Assembly (NCBI GenBank): GCA_016708025.1
Contig: JADJGQ010000001.1
Location: 124,001-188,000, forward strand
Length of the DNA: 64,000 bases
Source of the DNA: a bacterium
Lineage (GTDB): Bacteria > Zixibacteria > MSB-5A5 > GN15 > FEB-12
Direction: 5' to 3'
The notes beneath the pieces were generated by a model. It was not told the DNA's origin and did not search any database. It saw nothing but the letters and a program-made list of their open reading frames with translations. Shown here one piece after another: positions 44,113-52,530 of this stretch. Positions within the stretch are counted from its first letter, which is position 1. Each line of letters starts with the position of its first letter. The position numbers and the translations under genes were made by a program.

Positions 44113-45264
44113 ATGACACTCAAACAGATGCTGGTTGAAATGCTCAACCGGCGGGCATCGGACTTGCACGTCCGGGTGGGTGTCCGCCCCCATTTGCGGG
44201 TCAACAGTGATCTTGAACCGATCGCCACCGAACCGGTGACGATCGATTCCATGGATCAGATCGTTTCTCAGATCCTCAACGAAAAACAGCTCGAACGCTT
44301 CCATCGCAAGAATGAGATGGACCTTGCGCTCTCAGTCGCCAAGCTGGGACGTTTCCGTATTAACCTGTTCCGTCAGCGCGGGACCACTGGTATCGCCATT
44401 CGTGCGGTAAACACCAGTGTACCGTCGTTCGAAGATCTCAATCTGCCGCCGGTCATCCGGAAATTGGCGATGGAACGTCGTGGTCTGGTCATCATTACGG
44501 GAACCACCGGTTCCGGTAAATCGACCACACTGGCGGCGGTGATCGAAGAGATGAACGCACAGCGGTCCTGCAACATCCTGACAGTCGAAGACCCGATCGA
44601 GTATATCTATCGCGACAAAAAGGCGATCATTTCTCAGCGCGAGGTCGGCGGCGATACAGAGACGTTTGCCTCGGCACTCCGTCATGCCTTCCGTCAGGAC
44701 CCCGATGTGATCCTGATCGGTGAGGTTCGCGACCTGGAGACCATGTCGATCGCGTTGACCGCGGCTGATACCGGTCACCTGGTCCTGACCACGCTCCATA
44801 CTTTGAACGTGGTCGAAACGATCACTCGTATCGTCTCGTTTTTCCCACCGCACCAGCACCAGCAGATCAGACTGCTCCTGGCGGGAACGCTGAAGGCGAT
44901 TGTTTGCCAGCGTCTGTTGGCTCGCTCAGATATTCCTGGCCGTGTGCCGGCGCTTGAGATCATGGTTTGCTCGGCCGCTATTCGCGAGTGTATTATGTCG
45001 CCGGAAAAGACAATTGACATCCCAGAACTGATGGCGGGGGGGCAGACGCAGTATGGTATGCAGACCTTTGATCAGGCGATCATGAAACTGTACAAACAGG
45101 GAATGATCTCATTTGATGAAGCGATGAACCAGGCGTCTAACCCGGACGATTTCGACCTTCGGTTGCGCGGTATTACCGGCGCGGCGGATCGCTGGGAAGA
45201 CAACCCGGATTCAGTGGCGCCCAAGCCAAAAAAAGATGCCCCCAAGGGCTTCACCAAGTTCTGA
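44113..45264 (+). CDS. pilT: type IV pilus twitching ATPase PilT
   Basis: Hexameric secretion ATPase (383 residues) that powers pilus retraction. It shows Walker A GTTGSGKSTTLAA, the Asp box LTVEDPIEYIYR, Walker B VILIGEVRDLETM and the His box GHLVLTTLHT. The N-terminal PAS-like domain and the C-terminal extension (KPKKDAPKGFTKF) are normal or slightly long. No other pilus gene is in the window. The run accB-pilT ends in a terminator at 45290. Confidence 0.95.
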   Translation: MTLKQMLVEMLNRRASDLHVRVGVRPHLRVNSDLEPIATEPVTIDSMDQIVSQILNEKQLERFHRKNEMDLALSVAKLGRFRINLFRQRGTTGIAIRAVNTSVPSFEDLNLPPVIRKLAMERRGLVIITGTTGSGKSTTLAAVIEEMNAQRSCNILTVEDPIEYIYRDKKAIISQREVGGDTETFASALRHAFRQDPDVILIGEVRDLETMSIALTAADTGHLVLTTLHTLNVVETITRIVSFFPPHQHQQIRLLLAGTLKAIVCQRLLARSDIPGRVPALEIMVCSAAIRECIMSPEKTIDIPELMAGGQTQYGMQTFDQAIMKLYKQGMISFDEAMNQASNPDDFDLRLRGITGAADRWEDNPDSVAPKPKKDAPKGFTKF

Positions 45265-45289
45265 TCTTCTGATTCTCATTCGATGATCT

Positions 45290-45319
45290 AAGACCCCGTG
45301 ATTTCACGGGGTCTTTTTC
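45290..45319 (+). terminator. rho-independent terminator after pilT
   Basis: Stem AAGACCCCGTGA/TCACGGGGTCTT followed by TTTTC. It lies between pilT and the convergent TolB-like gene. Confidence 0.92.
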
Positions 45320-45337
45320 TTTGTCTCAGGATGCCGG

Positions 45338-46252
45338 TTAGTCTGGGAGAGGTGCAGACAAGATTGATATCGTGCCGTCCCCCTTTTGCCGGTTGAAAAC
45401 GATCTGTTTGCCGTCCTGTGTCACCGATGCCCGGGCGTCAATATGTGGTGTCGGCGGTGACGATATTTGCACGGGATGTGACCCATCTGCATTCATAGAG
45501 AAAAGTGAGAATCGGCCATTTCGGTCCGACGAAAAGATGATCTGTCGGCCATTCGCAGACCAGGTCGGCCAGCCTTCAGCCGCCGGACTTTTGGTCAGAT
45601 TTTGGCGGGCAGATCCATCCGGTTTCATGATGTACACTTCATCATTCATTGCCGCCATATCGCCATTCAGGAAGAGTATAGTGGCACCGTCGGGGGAAAA
45701 TCGCGCACAGGTCTCAACATCGGCAGTCTCGGTCAGTCGGCGAAGTTCGGTACCGTCGACTCCGATCTGGTAGATATCAAAGCTGTTGGGATTATCCCGA
45801 TTCGAATTGAAGAGGATCGTGCGGCCATCAGGGGAGAGGTAGGGGTGGATATCCCGCCCCGCATCATTGGTCAGACGTTTCACCCCACTTCCATCCAGAC
45901 GCATCACATATATTTCCTCGTTGCCGTTCCGGTCCGACACAAACGCGATCAGTTGATGTTCGGTCGACCAATCCGGGAAATTGCTGTTGGTGCTGTCCGG
46001 CGTGATGCAACGCTGGTTGGAGCCATCGGCGTTCATGACAAAAAGCTGCCAGTGGCCGGCACGGTTGGATTGGAAGAGGATAGTGCGACCATCAGCGGAC
46101 CATCGGGCGTAGGCGTTTTCCACCCCCTGGACGCGGAGGATCTCTTTTTCCGTCAATTGGTTTATGGCGTCATCTGTCTGAGCAGAGGGGCCGGCCACAG
46201 ACATGCCAATGATCGCGAACTGCGTCAGAAGATGGGTGAGTTTTACCTTCAT
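45338..46252 (-). CDS. TolB-like PD40 beta-propeller, exported
   Basis: 304 residues with a signal peptide. WD40-like PD40 blades recur about every 43 residues: YARWSADGRTILFQSNRAG, HPYLSPDGRTILFNSNRDN, ARFSPDGATILFLNGD and PTWSANGRQIIFSSDRNG. This is the TolB-type propeller without the N-terminal TolB domain, so it is not the Tol-Pal TolB. It probably binds protein or carbohydrate in the periplasm. A palindrome (46296-46313) sits in its upstream region. Confidence 0.85.
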   Translation of the reverse strand: MKVKLTHLLTQFAIIGMSVAGPSAQTDDAINQLTEKEILRVQGVENAYARWSADGRTILFQSNRAGHWQLFVMNADGSNQRCITPDSTNSNFPDWSTEHQLIAFVSDRNGNEEIYVMRLDGSGVKRLTNDAGRDIHPYLSPDGRTILFNSNRDNPNSFDIYQIGVDGTELRRLTETADVETCARFSPDGATILFLNGDMAAMNDEVYIMKPDGSARQNLTKSPAAEGWPTWSANGRQIIFSSDRNGRFSLFSMNADGSHPVQISSPPTPHIDARASVTQDGKQIVFNRQKGDGTISILSAPLPD

Positions 46253-46295
46253 GAGTTGATCCTCCTGGTCTCATGCCAACCGGGTCGTCAATTAT

Positions 46296-46313
46296 TATGT
46301 AAGTGCTTACATA
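46296..46313. promoter_or_regulatory. perfect inverted repeat upstream of the TolB-like gene
   Basis: TATGTAAG and CTTACATA flank a two-base centre. It is 43 bases before the TolB-like start, between that gene and the ZIP gene. The shape fits a TetR/GntR-type operator, but no matching regulator is adjacent. Confidence 0.5.
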
Positions 46314-46373
46314 TTTAACGACAGGGAGGGATCGGAGTTCCCTCAGGCAGTTCCAATCGATCGGAAATCTGTG

Positions 46374-47108
46374 CTAGTGGATAAGAAGGTAAATGACCGC
46401 AACCCCGACCAGCGTCAGGAGAACCTGCAGGCTGCTGCTTTTCAGGGCAAGCGACGAATGAGAGGCCGGGATAAGATCGGCAACAGCTATATAGATGAAG
46501 CTGGCAGCAGAGAAGGCCATGACATAGGGAATCACGCCTGCCAGGACTTGCGCGAAGTAGAAAGCAATGAGTGCTCCGGGAACGGATGCCAGGCTTGAGA
46601 GAAGATTCAGTTTGAAGGCTCGTCGTCGATCGAGCCCACCGGCAAGGAGAATACCGAAATCGCCGACCTCTTGTGGAACCTCGTGTGCCGTGACCGCCAG
46701 GGCAGTTGAAACACCGAGCGGCAGAGAGATAACGGTGGCTGTCGCGATCGCGATACCATCCATGAAATTGTGTGTGGCGTCGCCAATCAGGATGAGTGAG
46801 GCAGCGCGAGAATGAACGGTGCAGTCCTGATTGTGACAATGGCGCCAGATGACAGCCTTCTCGACTATAAAGAAAGTCAGCAGGCCTGCGAGAAACATTG
46901 CCATAACAGGCAAGGGGGCGGCTTGTGAGAGCGCGCGAGGTAACAGCCCAAGAGTGGCCGCACCCAACAGAGTGCCCGTAGCAAAGCAAATGAGGGCCGG
47001 AATCGCCTTGACTCGAAGGCGATCAGGTACAAGCAGGAAGAGGGATGCAGCGCCGACCGACAGGGCGCTTCCCAGAAGTGTGAGCGTGAGGATGACCAGG
47101 AGCGTCAC
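46374..47108 (-). CDS. ZIP family metal transporter
   Basis: 244 residues, about eight membrane helices. The ZIP signature metal-site helices are visible: HNFMDGIAIATA (helix IV) and HEVPQEVGDFGILL (helix V). The loop between helices III and IV has HCHNQDC, a possible metal-sensing stretch. Zinc, iron or manganese import into the cytoplasm is expected for the family. It is the last gene of a three-gene minus-strand operon with the NifX-like and DUF134 genes. Confidence 0.9.
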   Translation of the reverse strand: MTLLVILTLTLLGSALSVGAASLFLLVPDRLRVKAIPALICFATGTLLGAATLGLLPRALSQAAPLPVMAMFLAGLLTFFIVEKAVIWRHCHNQDCTVHSRAASLILIGDATHNFMDGIAIATATVISLPLGVSTALAVTAHEVPQEVGDFGILLAGGLDRRRAFKLNLLSSLASVPGALIAFYFAQVLAGVIPYVMAFSAASFIYIAVADLIPASHSSLALKSSSLQVLLTLVGVAVIYLLIH

Positions 47109-47145
47109 TGGTCATCCTCCACGCATCTGAGGTAACGCAACACCA

Positions 47146-47532
47146 TCAGTGGTTACATTTGCAGCTTTGGTCAGGCGAAGCTTGGTCCAAATGCCCGTCG
47201 AGCATTTGTTTAAGCGCCAATTCCGGGTCTACCTGATCGGTCAGATAGACGCGTAATCCCTTGGCACCCAGATCTGCGACGGCTCGTGGTCCGATACCTC
47301 CGCAGATGAGAGCTGTGCAGTCGGCCAACTCTCTGATCATGTCGTCATGGCTGTGGACGTGTGAGTGCTGATGATCCTCTGATCGATCTGTCAGGCCGTG
47401 CAGTCGAGTGGCATTCCTCATGTCTCTATCGGTGATCGCGCCAGTCTCGGCAGTGGCGATCAGATAGTGAGACGTTCTCCCGAAGTGACGGCTTACACTC
47501 GAATCTGTGTCCAGTGCTACAGCTATCTTCAT
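47146..47532 (-). CDS. NifX/NafY-like dinitrogenase cofactor-family protein with His-rich loop
   Basis: 128 residues from ATG 47532 (GGAG nine bases before; METK at 47547 is an alternative). The fold shared by NifX, NafY and the NifB C-terminus is seen from MKIAVALDTDSSVSRHFG to GLRVYLTDQVDPELALKQML. A His-rich insertion (HQHSHVHSHDD) and the last residues CKCNH look like metal ligands. No nif genes are nearby, so a role in nitrogenase is unlikely. Small proteins of this family are common beside DUF134 regulators. The gene lies between ZIP and DUF134. Confidence 0.85.
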   Translation of the reverse strand: MKIAVALDTDSSVSRHFGRTSHYLIATAETGAITDRDMRNATRLHGLTDRSEDHQHSHVHSHDDMIRELADCTALICGGIGPRAVADLGAKGLRVYLTDQVDPELALKQMLDGHLDQASPDQSCKCNH

Positions 47533-47563
47533 AGTCTTAGTCTCCATCTCCCCTCGATTGTAT

Positions 47564-48040
47564 CTACGATGTCTTTCCCATGTGCCTACGCCCTCTCCCC
47601 ATACCGTTTCCGCGACCACCGCCGTGACATCTGCCGTCGGCTCGGGAAACATTACTGCTTTTGCAAGCGGGACAGGCCTGTGGCCTTCCCGTACCGTACG
47701 GTTCCTCCCACGAATGCGCGCAATCCGCGCAGACAAAGGTTCTCCCGGTTGCCATCTCTATGTGTCCTCCTGTAATTGAGAGTGCTTTACCGTTGATCAA
47801 GGCATCAGCGATCTTCTTGCGTCCCGATTCGATGATTCGTCCAAATGTCTGGCGAGAGACCCCCATTTTGTCAGCGGCTTCTTCATGGTAGCATGCTTCC
47901 AGGTCAGCCAGACGAATGGCTTCAAACTCATCCAGTGAGACCTCAACAACCTCGAGAGTACGCAACGGCACTCCACGCGGCTTGAAATAGGTTATCCCCG
48001 GTGTGCTCGTGACAAAACGACATCTTTTCGGACGCGGCAT
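47564..48040 (-). CDS. DUF134 helix-turn-helix regulator with zinc-ribbon tail
   Basis: 158 residues. Conserved N-terminus MPRPKRCRFV and a sigma-region-4-like HTH (EEAADKMGVSRQTFGRIIES), as in DUF134 proteins. After it is a Cys4 ribbon (CADCAHSWEEP...CPACKSS) and a Gly/Arg/His-rich tail. Start ATG 48040 has AGGAG upstream. It diverges from the thioesterase gene across a 13-bp inverted repeat carrying both promoters, so it probably controls itself and the metal genes downstream. Confidence 0.9.
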   Translation of the reverse strand: MPRPKRCRFVTSTPGITYFKPRGVPLRTLEVVEVSLDEFEAIRLADLEACYHEEAADKMGVSRQTFGRIIESGRKKIADALINGKALSITGGHIEMATGRTFVCADCAHSWEEPYGTGRPQACPACKSSNVSRADGRCHGGGRGNGMGRGRRHMGKTS

Positions 48041-48051
48041 ATTATCAAACT

Positions 48052-48095
48052 CCTCTTGACATATAATGAGCATATGCCCATAATATGTCAAGAGG
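48052..48095. promoter_or_regulatory. divergent promoters on a 13-bp inverted repeat
   Basis: CCTCTTGACATAT (48052-48064) is repeated inverted at 48083-48095 with 18 bases between. Each arm holds a TTGACA. Plus strand: TTGACA 48056-48061, 17 bases, CATAAT 48079-48084. Minus strand: TTGACA 48091-48086, 17 bases, CATTAT 48068-48063. The repeat is therefore operator and -35 region for both directions. Confidence 0.75.
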
Positions 48096-48179
48096 AAAGT
48101 GATTGTTTTTTGGCTCCATCGACGAATAAGTCTCTGTTTATGGCAGATTGTCCGACGTAAGGACCAGGAGGATACAAAT

Positions 48180-48650
48180 ATGCCAAGGCCAGCTCGTAAC
48201 ACCTTCCACGCCCATTGCTTCGCCTGTGGTGCTGACAACAGCGATGGTCTGCACCTGAACTTTCGGCGTGAGGGGCGCCGGAGTATTGGGCTCTGTCGGC
48301 CGGGGGACCGATTTCGGAGTTATGATGACAGGGTACACGGGGGGATTTTAGGTACCATTTTGGACGCCGCCATGGTTCATGCGCTGCATGACGAGGGGTT
48401 TAACGATCCGGTGACTGTGCGGCTTGACATACGATACCGCCGTGCAGTAGCACCCGGTAGTTTGATCGTGGTGGCCGCGTCGATAGAGAAACGCCGAGGA
48501 GGGATGGTTTGGCTGGAGGGGTCGCTCTCAACTGGCGGTACTGACTGCGCCACTGCCACCGGTGTTTTTCGCGTTGAGAGTCGTGATCTGACCACACTTC
48601 GCCTTGCAGAAGAACCGCCCTTGAGCCACGACGAACACTCGGGAATCTAA
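48180..48650 (+). CDS. PaaI-type hotdog thioesterase
   Basis: 156 residues from ATG 48180, which has AGGAGG eight bases before. The hotdog core is visible in FACGADNSDGLHL (a family start motif) and HGGILGTILDAAMVHAL, with LDIRYRRAVAPGSLIVV and the closing strand. Acyl-CoA substrates are likely but not identifiable. It is transcribed away from the DUF134 operon from the shared palindromic region. Confidence 0.82.
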   Translation: MPRPARNTFHAHCFACGADNSDGLHLNFRREGRRSIGLCRPGDRFRSYDDRVHGGILGTILDAAMVHALHDEGFNDPVTVRLDIRYRRAVAPGSLIVVAASIEKRRGGMVWLEGSLSTGGTDCATATGVFRVESRDLTTLRLAEEPPLSHDEHSGI

Positions 48651-48905
48651 GAAGGAAAGCGATCTGTCGTTTCGCGTCATTCCAAGTCGAAAGTTCTGCA
48701 TAGTTTTGGTCATGAGCAGGTACCCGATACGTCCACCTTTGACCAGCAAAAGGCTCTATTCAACTCTTTGTTGAGCAACGGCTTGTCACTGGTCAGGGCA
48801 GGTGTCCTTTAGCCGTTGCCCTTTTCCGGAAAAGCTGTTATCATTACCGATTGTAGCTAATCCCCTTGCTGTATAAGGGGAAAAACTCTGTGGGAAGGGT
48901 TACAT

Positions 48906-50390
48906 TTGTTCAATAAGGTGCTTATTGCCAACCGAGGGGAAATCGCGCTGCGCGTTATTCGTGCTTGTCGCGAATTGGGGCTTACCACCGTGGCGGTCTA
49001 CTCCGAGGCCGATCGTGATGCGGTCCATGTCCGCTTCGCCGATGAAGATGTCTGTATCGGCCCTGCCTCCGCCAGTCAATCTTATCTGGATTTCAAGCGG
49101 ATCATTGCCGCTGCCGAGGTGACCAATGCCGGGGCGATTCATCCCGGGTACGGTTTCCTGGCCGAAAACGCTGATTTTGCCGAGATCTGCGAATCGTGCG
49201 GCCTGACCTTTATCGGACCACGTCCGAATTCCATCCGACAGATGGGTGACAAGGCGATGGCGAAAAACGTCATGCGCAAAGCAGGCGTGCCGGTGATTCC
49301 CGGATCCGACGGCGTTATTTCCGGATTCGAAGAGGCACGCGAGGTCGCCGAGAAGATCGGTTATCCGGTCATCCTGAAGGCAGTCGCCGGCGGCGGCGGC
49401 AAAGGGATGCGTATCTGCAAAGATGATATGGAGCTGGAGAGGAATTTCCATATTGCCTCTACCGAAGCAGCCAAGGCATTCTCCAATCCCGATCTCTATC
49501 TCGAGAAAGTGATCATCAATCCGCATCACGTCGAGATCCAGTTGCTGGCCGACCAGCATGGGAATTACTACCATTTTGGTGAGCGCGACTGCTCGATTCA
49601 GCGCCGCCACCAAAAGCTGATCGAAGAGACCCCGTCACCGCTGATGACCCCGGAGCTTCGCCTCCGTATGGGTGATGCGGCGATCAAGGGGGCGAAGATG
49701 GTCGACTATATCGGTGTCGGAACGATGGAGTTCCTCGTTGATGACCATGCGAATTTCTATTTCATGGAAATGAACACCCGCATCCAGGTGGAGCACCCGA
49801 TCACCGAAGAGGCGTACGAGGTCGATCTGCTGCAGAATCAGATCAAGGTAGCACTTGGTGAGAAGATCATCTACAATCAGGCGGAGCTGACGCCGAAATG
49901 GCATTCGATCGAGTGCCGCATCAATGCCGAAGATCCGGACAAAGATTTCCGCCCGACGCCTGGTCGGATCGAGGCGATTCATATCCCGGGCGGTCCCGGC
50001 GTACGGGTTGACAAGGCGGTCTACGCCGGATATGTCATACCGCCATATTATGATTCGATGATCGCAAAGCTGATCGTGCGGGCGCGGACGCGCCGCGAAG
50101 CGATCGCCAAGATGCGTCATAGCCTCGATGAATTCATCGTCGAAGGCGTGCCGACAACGATCTCCATTCACAAGGAGATACTGGAACATCCCGATTTCGT
50201 CGCCGGCACCTACTCCACTTCGTTCCTCGAGACCCAGTTCAAACGGGAAAAAGGGAGTGTACCCTCAAAAAAAAAGTTGGTCACTTTAAGGCGGTCGGGA
50301 GAGTCGATCTCGGTCGACGTCCCAATCGCAAAAACCGACACGACGATGCCTGAAAACGTCACCGTCGGTGCCGAAGAAACGAAAGAATAA
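48906..50390 (+). CDS. accC: biotin carboxylase, acetyl-CoA carboxylase subunit
   Basis: ATP-grasp biotin carboxylase (494 residues), a little longer than the usual ~450 because of a polar C-terminal extension (from about residue 448). TTG is the start, with GGAAGGG upstream. Visible are NRGEIALRVIRACRELG, HPGYGFLAENADFAEIC, AVAGGGGKGMRI (ATP loop) and EMNTRIQVEHPITEE. It starts a run into gcvH/gcvPA/gcvPB. AccB is at 43600. The stretch 48651-48905 shows only a short CCCCTT/AAGGGG hairpin-like repeat near 48862-48880. Confidence 0.96.
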   Translation: MFNKVLIANRGEIALRVIRACRELGLTTVAVYSEADRDAVHVRFADEDVCIGPASASQSYLDFKRIIAAAEVTNAGAIHPGYGFLAENADFAEICESCGLTFIGPRPNSIRQMGDKAMAKNVMRKAGVPVIPGSDGVISGFEEAREVAEKIGYPVILKAVAGGGGKGMRICKDDMELERNFHIASTEAAKAFSNPDLYLEKVIINPHHVEIQLLADQHGNYYHFGERDCSIQRRHQKLIEETPSPLMTPELRLRMGDAAIKGAKMVDYIGVGTMEFLVDDHANFYFMEMNTRIQVEHPITEEAYEVDLLQNQIKVALGEKIIYNQAELTPKWHSIECRINAEDPDKDFRPTPGRIEAIHIPGGPGVRVDKAVYAGYVIPPYYDSMIAKLIVRARTRREAIAKMRHSLDEFIVEGVPTTISIHKEILEHPDFVAGTYSTSFLETQFKREKGSVPSKKKLVTLRRSGESISVDVPIAKTDTTMPENVTVGAEETKE

Positions 50391-50406
50391 ACTCCGGAGG
50401 TTTTCG

Positions 50407-50790
50407 GTGAAGGTCCTGGCAGAACTCAAATATACCAAAGAGCACGAGTGGGTGCGAGTTGACGGCAATGTGGCAACTATCGGAATTACCGATTTTGCCC
50501 AGGGTGAACTTGGCGATATCGTTTTTGTCGAGCTCCCCGAGATCGGTTCGTCCGTCGCACAGATGGGGAAATGCGGAACGATCGAGGCCGTCAAGGCGGT
50601 TTCGGAAATGTTCTCGCCCGTCAGCGGCACCGTGAAGGAGATCAACTCGTCGCTCGACGGCGACCCGATGATCATCAATCGTGATCCGTACGGTGACGGC
50701 TGGATGCTCAAAGTTGAGGTCAGCAAACCCGCCGAACTGGCACAATTGCTCGATGCCAACGGTTATAAGCAGTTATTGAGCGAACACTAA
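50407..50790 (+). CDS. gcvH: glycine cleavage system H protein
   Basis: Lipoyl carrier protein (127 residues), which shuttles the aminomethyl group between P and T proteins. The lipoyl Lys is in TIEAVKAVSEMFSPV. GTG 50407 is chosen because GGAGG ends six bases before it, whereas the longer frame from 50368 overlaps accC. gcvPA follows 50 bases downstream. Confidence 0.96.
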   Translation: MKVLAELKYTKEHEWVRVDGNVATIGITDFAQGELGDIVFVELPEIGSSVAQMGKCGTIEAVKAVSEMFSPVSGTVKEINSSLDGDPMIINRDPYGDGWMLKVEVSKPAELAQLLDANGYKQLLSEH

Positions 50791-50840
50791 AAGGGAACAG
50801 CGGACTATGCGTCCGCGGGCTAAGGCAAGAAAGCTGTACT

Positions 50841-52202
50841 ATGCAAAATCCGTATATACCGAATACCGACGATGATCGTCGCAAGATGCTCGATGTGATC
50901 GGCGTAAAGTCGTTCGAAGAGCTGCTTGACGCGATCCCGGCGAACCTTCGGCATAACCGCCCCCTCGACATCCCGCGCCTCTCCGAGCTGGAACTGCTCA
51001 AAGAGATTCAGGAGATGTCCAGCCGTGACCGCGAAGGTCTGGTCTGTTTTGCGGGTGGCGGAGTATATGATCATTTTATCCCTGCGGCAGTCGGGACGAT
51101 CATCTCCCGTCCGGAATTTATGACGGCCTATACGCCGTATCAGCCGGAAGTGGCGCAGGGGACATTGCAGGTTATCTACGAGTTCCAGACCCATGTCTGT
51201 CGTCTGCTGGGCATGGATGTCGCCAATGCATCGATGTACGACGGCGCCTCGGCGGCGGCCGAAGCGGTGATCATATCAACTGCCGTCACCAAGCGCAACA
51301 AAGTGATCATTGCTGAGTCGGTCAACCCGCTCTACCGTGAGGTGATCAAAACCTACGTGCAGGGTCGGGATGTTGAGATCATTACGATTCCGATGAAGCA
51401 GGGCGTGACTGATCTTAATCAGTTGACCGCTAAGATCGATGATAAGGTTGCCTGTGTGCTGATCGGACAGCCGAACTTCTTTGGGATGCTTGAGGAGATC
51501 GAGCCGATCGAAAAAGCGATCCATGCGGTTGGCGGCAAGCTGATCATGCATGTTGATCTGGTCGCACAGGCGTTGCTCAAGACGCCGGGCGAATACAATG
51601 CGGATATCGCGATCGCCGAGGGACAACCGCTGGGCATCCCGGTCTCGTATGGTGGTCCGCTTCTTGGGGCGTTTGCAGTCAAGAAAGATATGGTCCGGTT
51701 TATGCCGGGACGTATCGTGGCGCGAACCAAGGACCTGGATGGAAAGCCCGGGTTTGTGCTGACACTGCAGACCCGCGAACAGCATATCCGTCGCGAAAAG
51801 GCAACCTCGAATATTTGCACCAATCAGGCGCTGTGCGCTACGGCAGCTTCGGTCTATATCAGCCTGCTCGGCAAAACCGGCTTGAAGAAAGTCGCGTTGT
51901 TGTCGGCGGAGCGTGCTCATGATGCCGCCAAGCAGATATTCGCAATCGACGGTTTCCAGCCGTATTTCAATGGACCATTCGTGCGCGAGTTTGCGGTCAA
52001 AACGCCGCGACCGGCTCAGGATGTTATCCAGGCGTTGCTGGAGCGTGGCTTGCTGGCCGGCGTGGATGCCGGACGCTGGTATCCTGGTCTGGATGATTGT
52101 CTGGTGATCGCGACGACTGAGAAGAGAAGCGATCTGGAGATCGGACGGCTGGTCGCAGGACTCAAGGAGTTTTCGGCCAGTGGCGTTTTGTCCCGTATGT
52201 AA
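50841..52202 (+). CDS. gcvPA: glycine dehydrogenase (decarboxylating) subunit 1
   Basis: 453 residues, the non-PLP-lysine half of a two-subunit P protein. It begins IPNTDDDRRKMLDVIGVKS and includes GGGVYDHFIPAAVG, SMYDGASAAAEAVI and LGIPVSYGGPLLGAFA. With GcvPB it decarboxylates glycine and loads GcvH. It ends inside the first zinc-ribbon gene (23-base overlap). The partner gcvPB is about 1.6 kb downstream, with three other genes between, which is unusual. Confidence 0.96.
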   Translation: MQNPYIPNTDDDRRKMLDVIGVKSFEELLDAIPANLRHNRPLDIPRLSELELLKEIQEMSSRDREGLVCFAGGGVYDHFIPAAVGTIISRPEFMTAYTPYQPEVAQGTLQVIYEFQTHVCRLLGMDVANASMYDGASAAAEAVIISTAVTKRNKVIIAESVNPLYREVIKTYVQGRDVEIITIPMKQGVTDLNQLTAKIDDKVACVLIGQPNFFGMLEEIEPIEKAIHAVGGKLIMHVDLVAQALLKTPGEYNADIAIAEGQPLGIPVSYGGPLLGAFAVKKDMVRFMPGRIVARTKDLDGKPGFVLTLQTREQHIRREKATSNICTNQALCATAASVYISLLGKTGLKKVALLSAERAHDAAKQIFAIDGFQPYFNGPFVREFAVKTPRPAQDVIQALLERGLLAGVDAGRWYPGLDDCLVIATTEKRSDLEIGRLVAGLKEFSASGVLSRM

Positions 52203-52527
52203 GGCCGAATGGCAGGCGGAAACCTCCGCATGCCCCATCTGCGGCAAAGATATGCCGAAGGTGGCTGACGATGATACATGGACGATGATCGGCGAGATCG
52301 AAGATACGCTGTCGGCGGATTTCGCCCGCGAAACGCTGGCGACATACGATATCCCGGCGGTGATCGTCTCCCGCTCCGGGTACTTTGGCCAGATCGGTCT
52401 GACGCTGACGGCCTTTTACTCGGGGAAACAGGCACTTTTTGAAGTGCGCGTTCCGACCGGTTGTGTGGATGAAGCGACCGAGCTTCTGGAAATGACGCTC
52501 GGCGACAAGTGGCACCGAAAGGAATGA
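52180..52527 (+). CDS. zinc-ribbon plus DUF2007-like protein 1
   Basis: 115 residues from GTG 52180 (AAGGAG ten bases upstream, inside gcvPA). The N-terminal Cys4 ribbon is CPVCKAEW...CPICGKD, then a DUF2007-like alpha/beta domain (about residues 40-115; SADFARETLATYDIPAVIVS). DUF2007 proteins are annotated as possible signal-transducing proteins, with no reaction known. The next gene is a second protein of the same layout, suggesting a duplication. Confidence 0.8.
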   Translation: MAFCPVCKAEWQAETSACPICGKDMPKVADDDTWTMIGEIEDTLSADFARETLATYDIPAVIVSRSGYFGQIGLTLTAFYSGKQALFEVRVPTGCVDEATELLEMTLGDKWHRKE

Positions 52528-52530
52528 GCG

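Noticed and set aside
45602..46318. Long plus-strand frame opposite the TolB-like gene
   Set aside because: It is antisense to PD40 repeats and has no signal, domain or ribosome site.
46315..46989. Long minus-strand frame overlapping the ZIP gene
   Set aside because: It is another frame of the same strand, with Cys/Arg/Ser-rich sequence and no domain. The ZIP frame has clear signatures.
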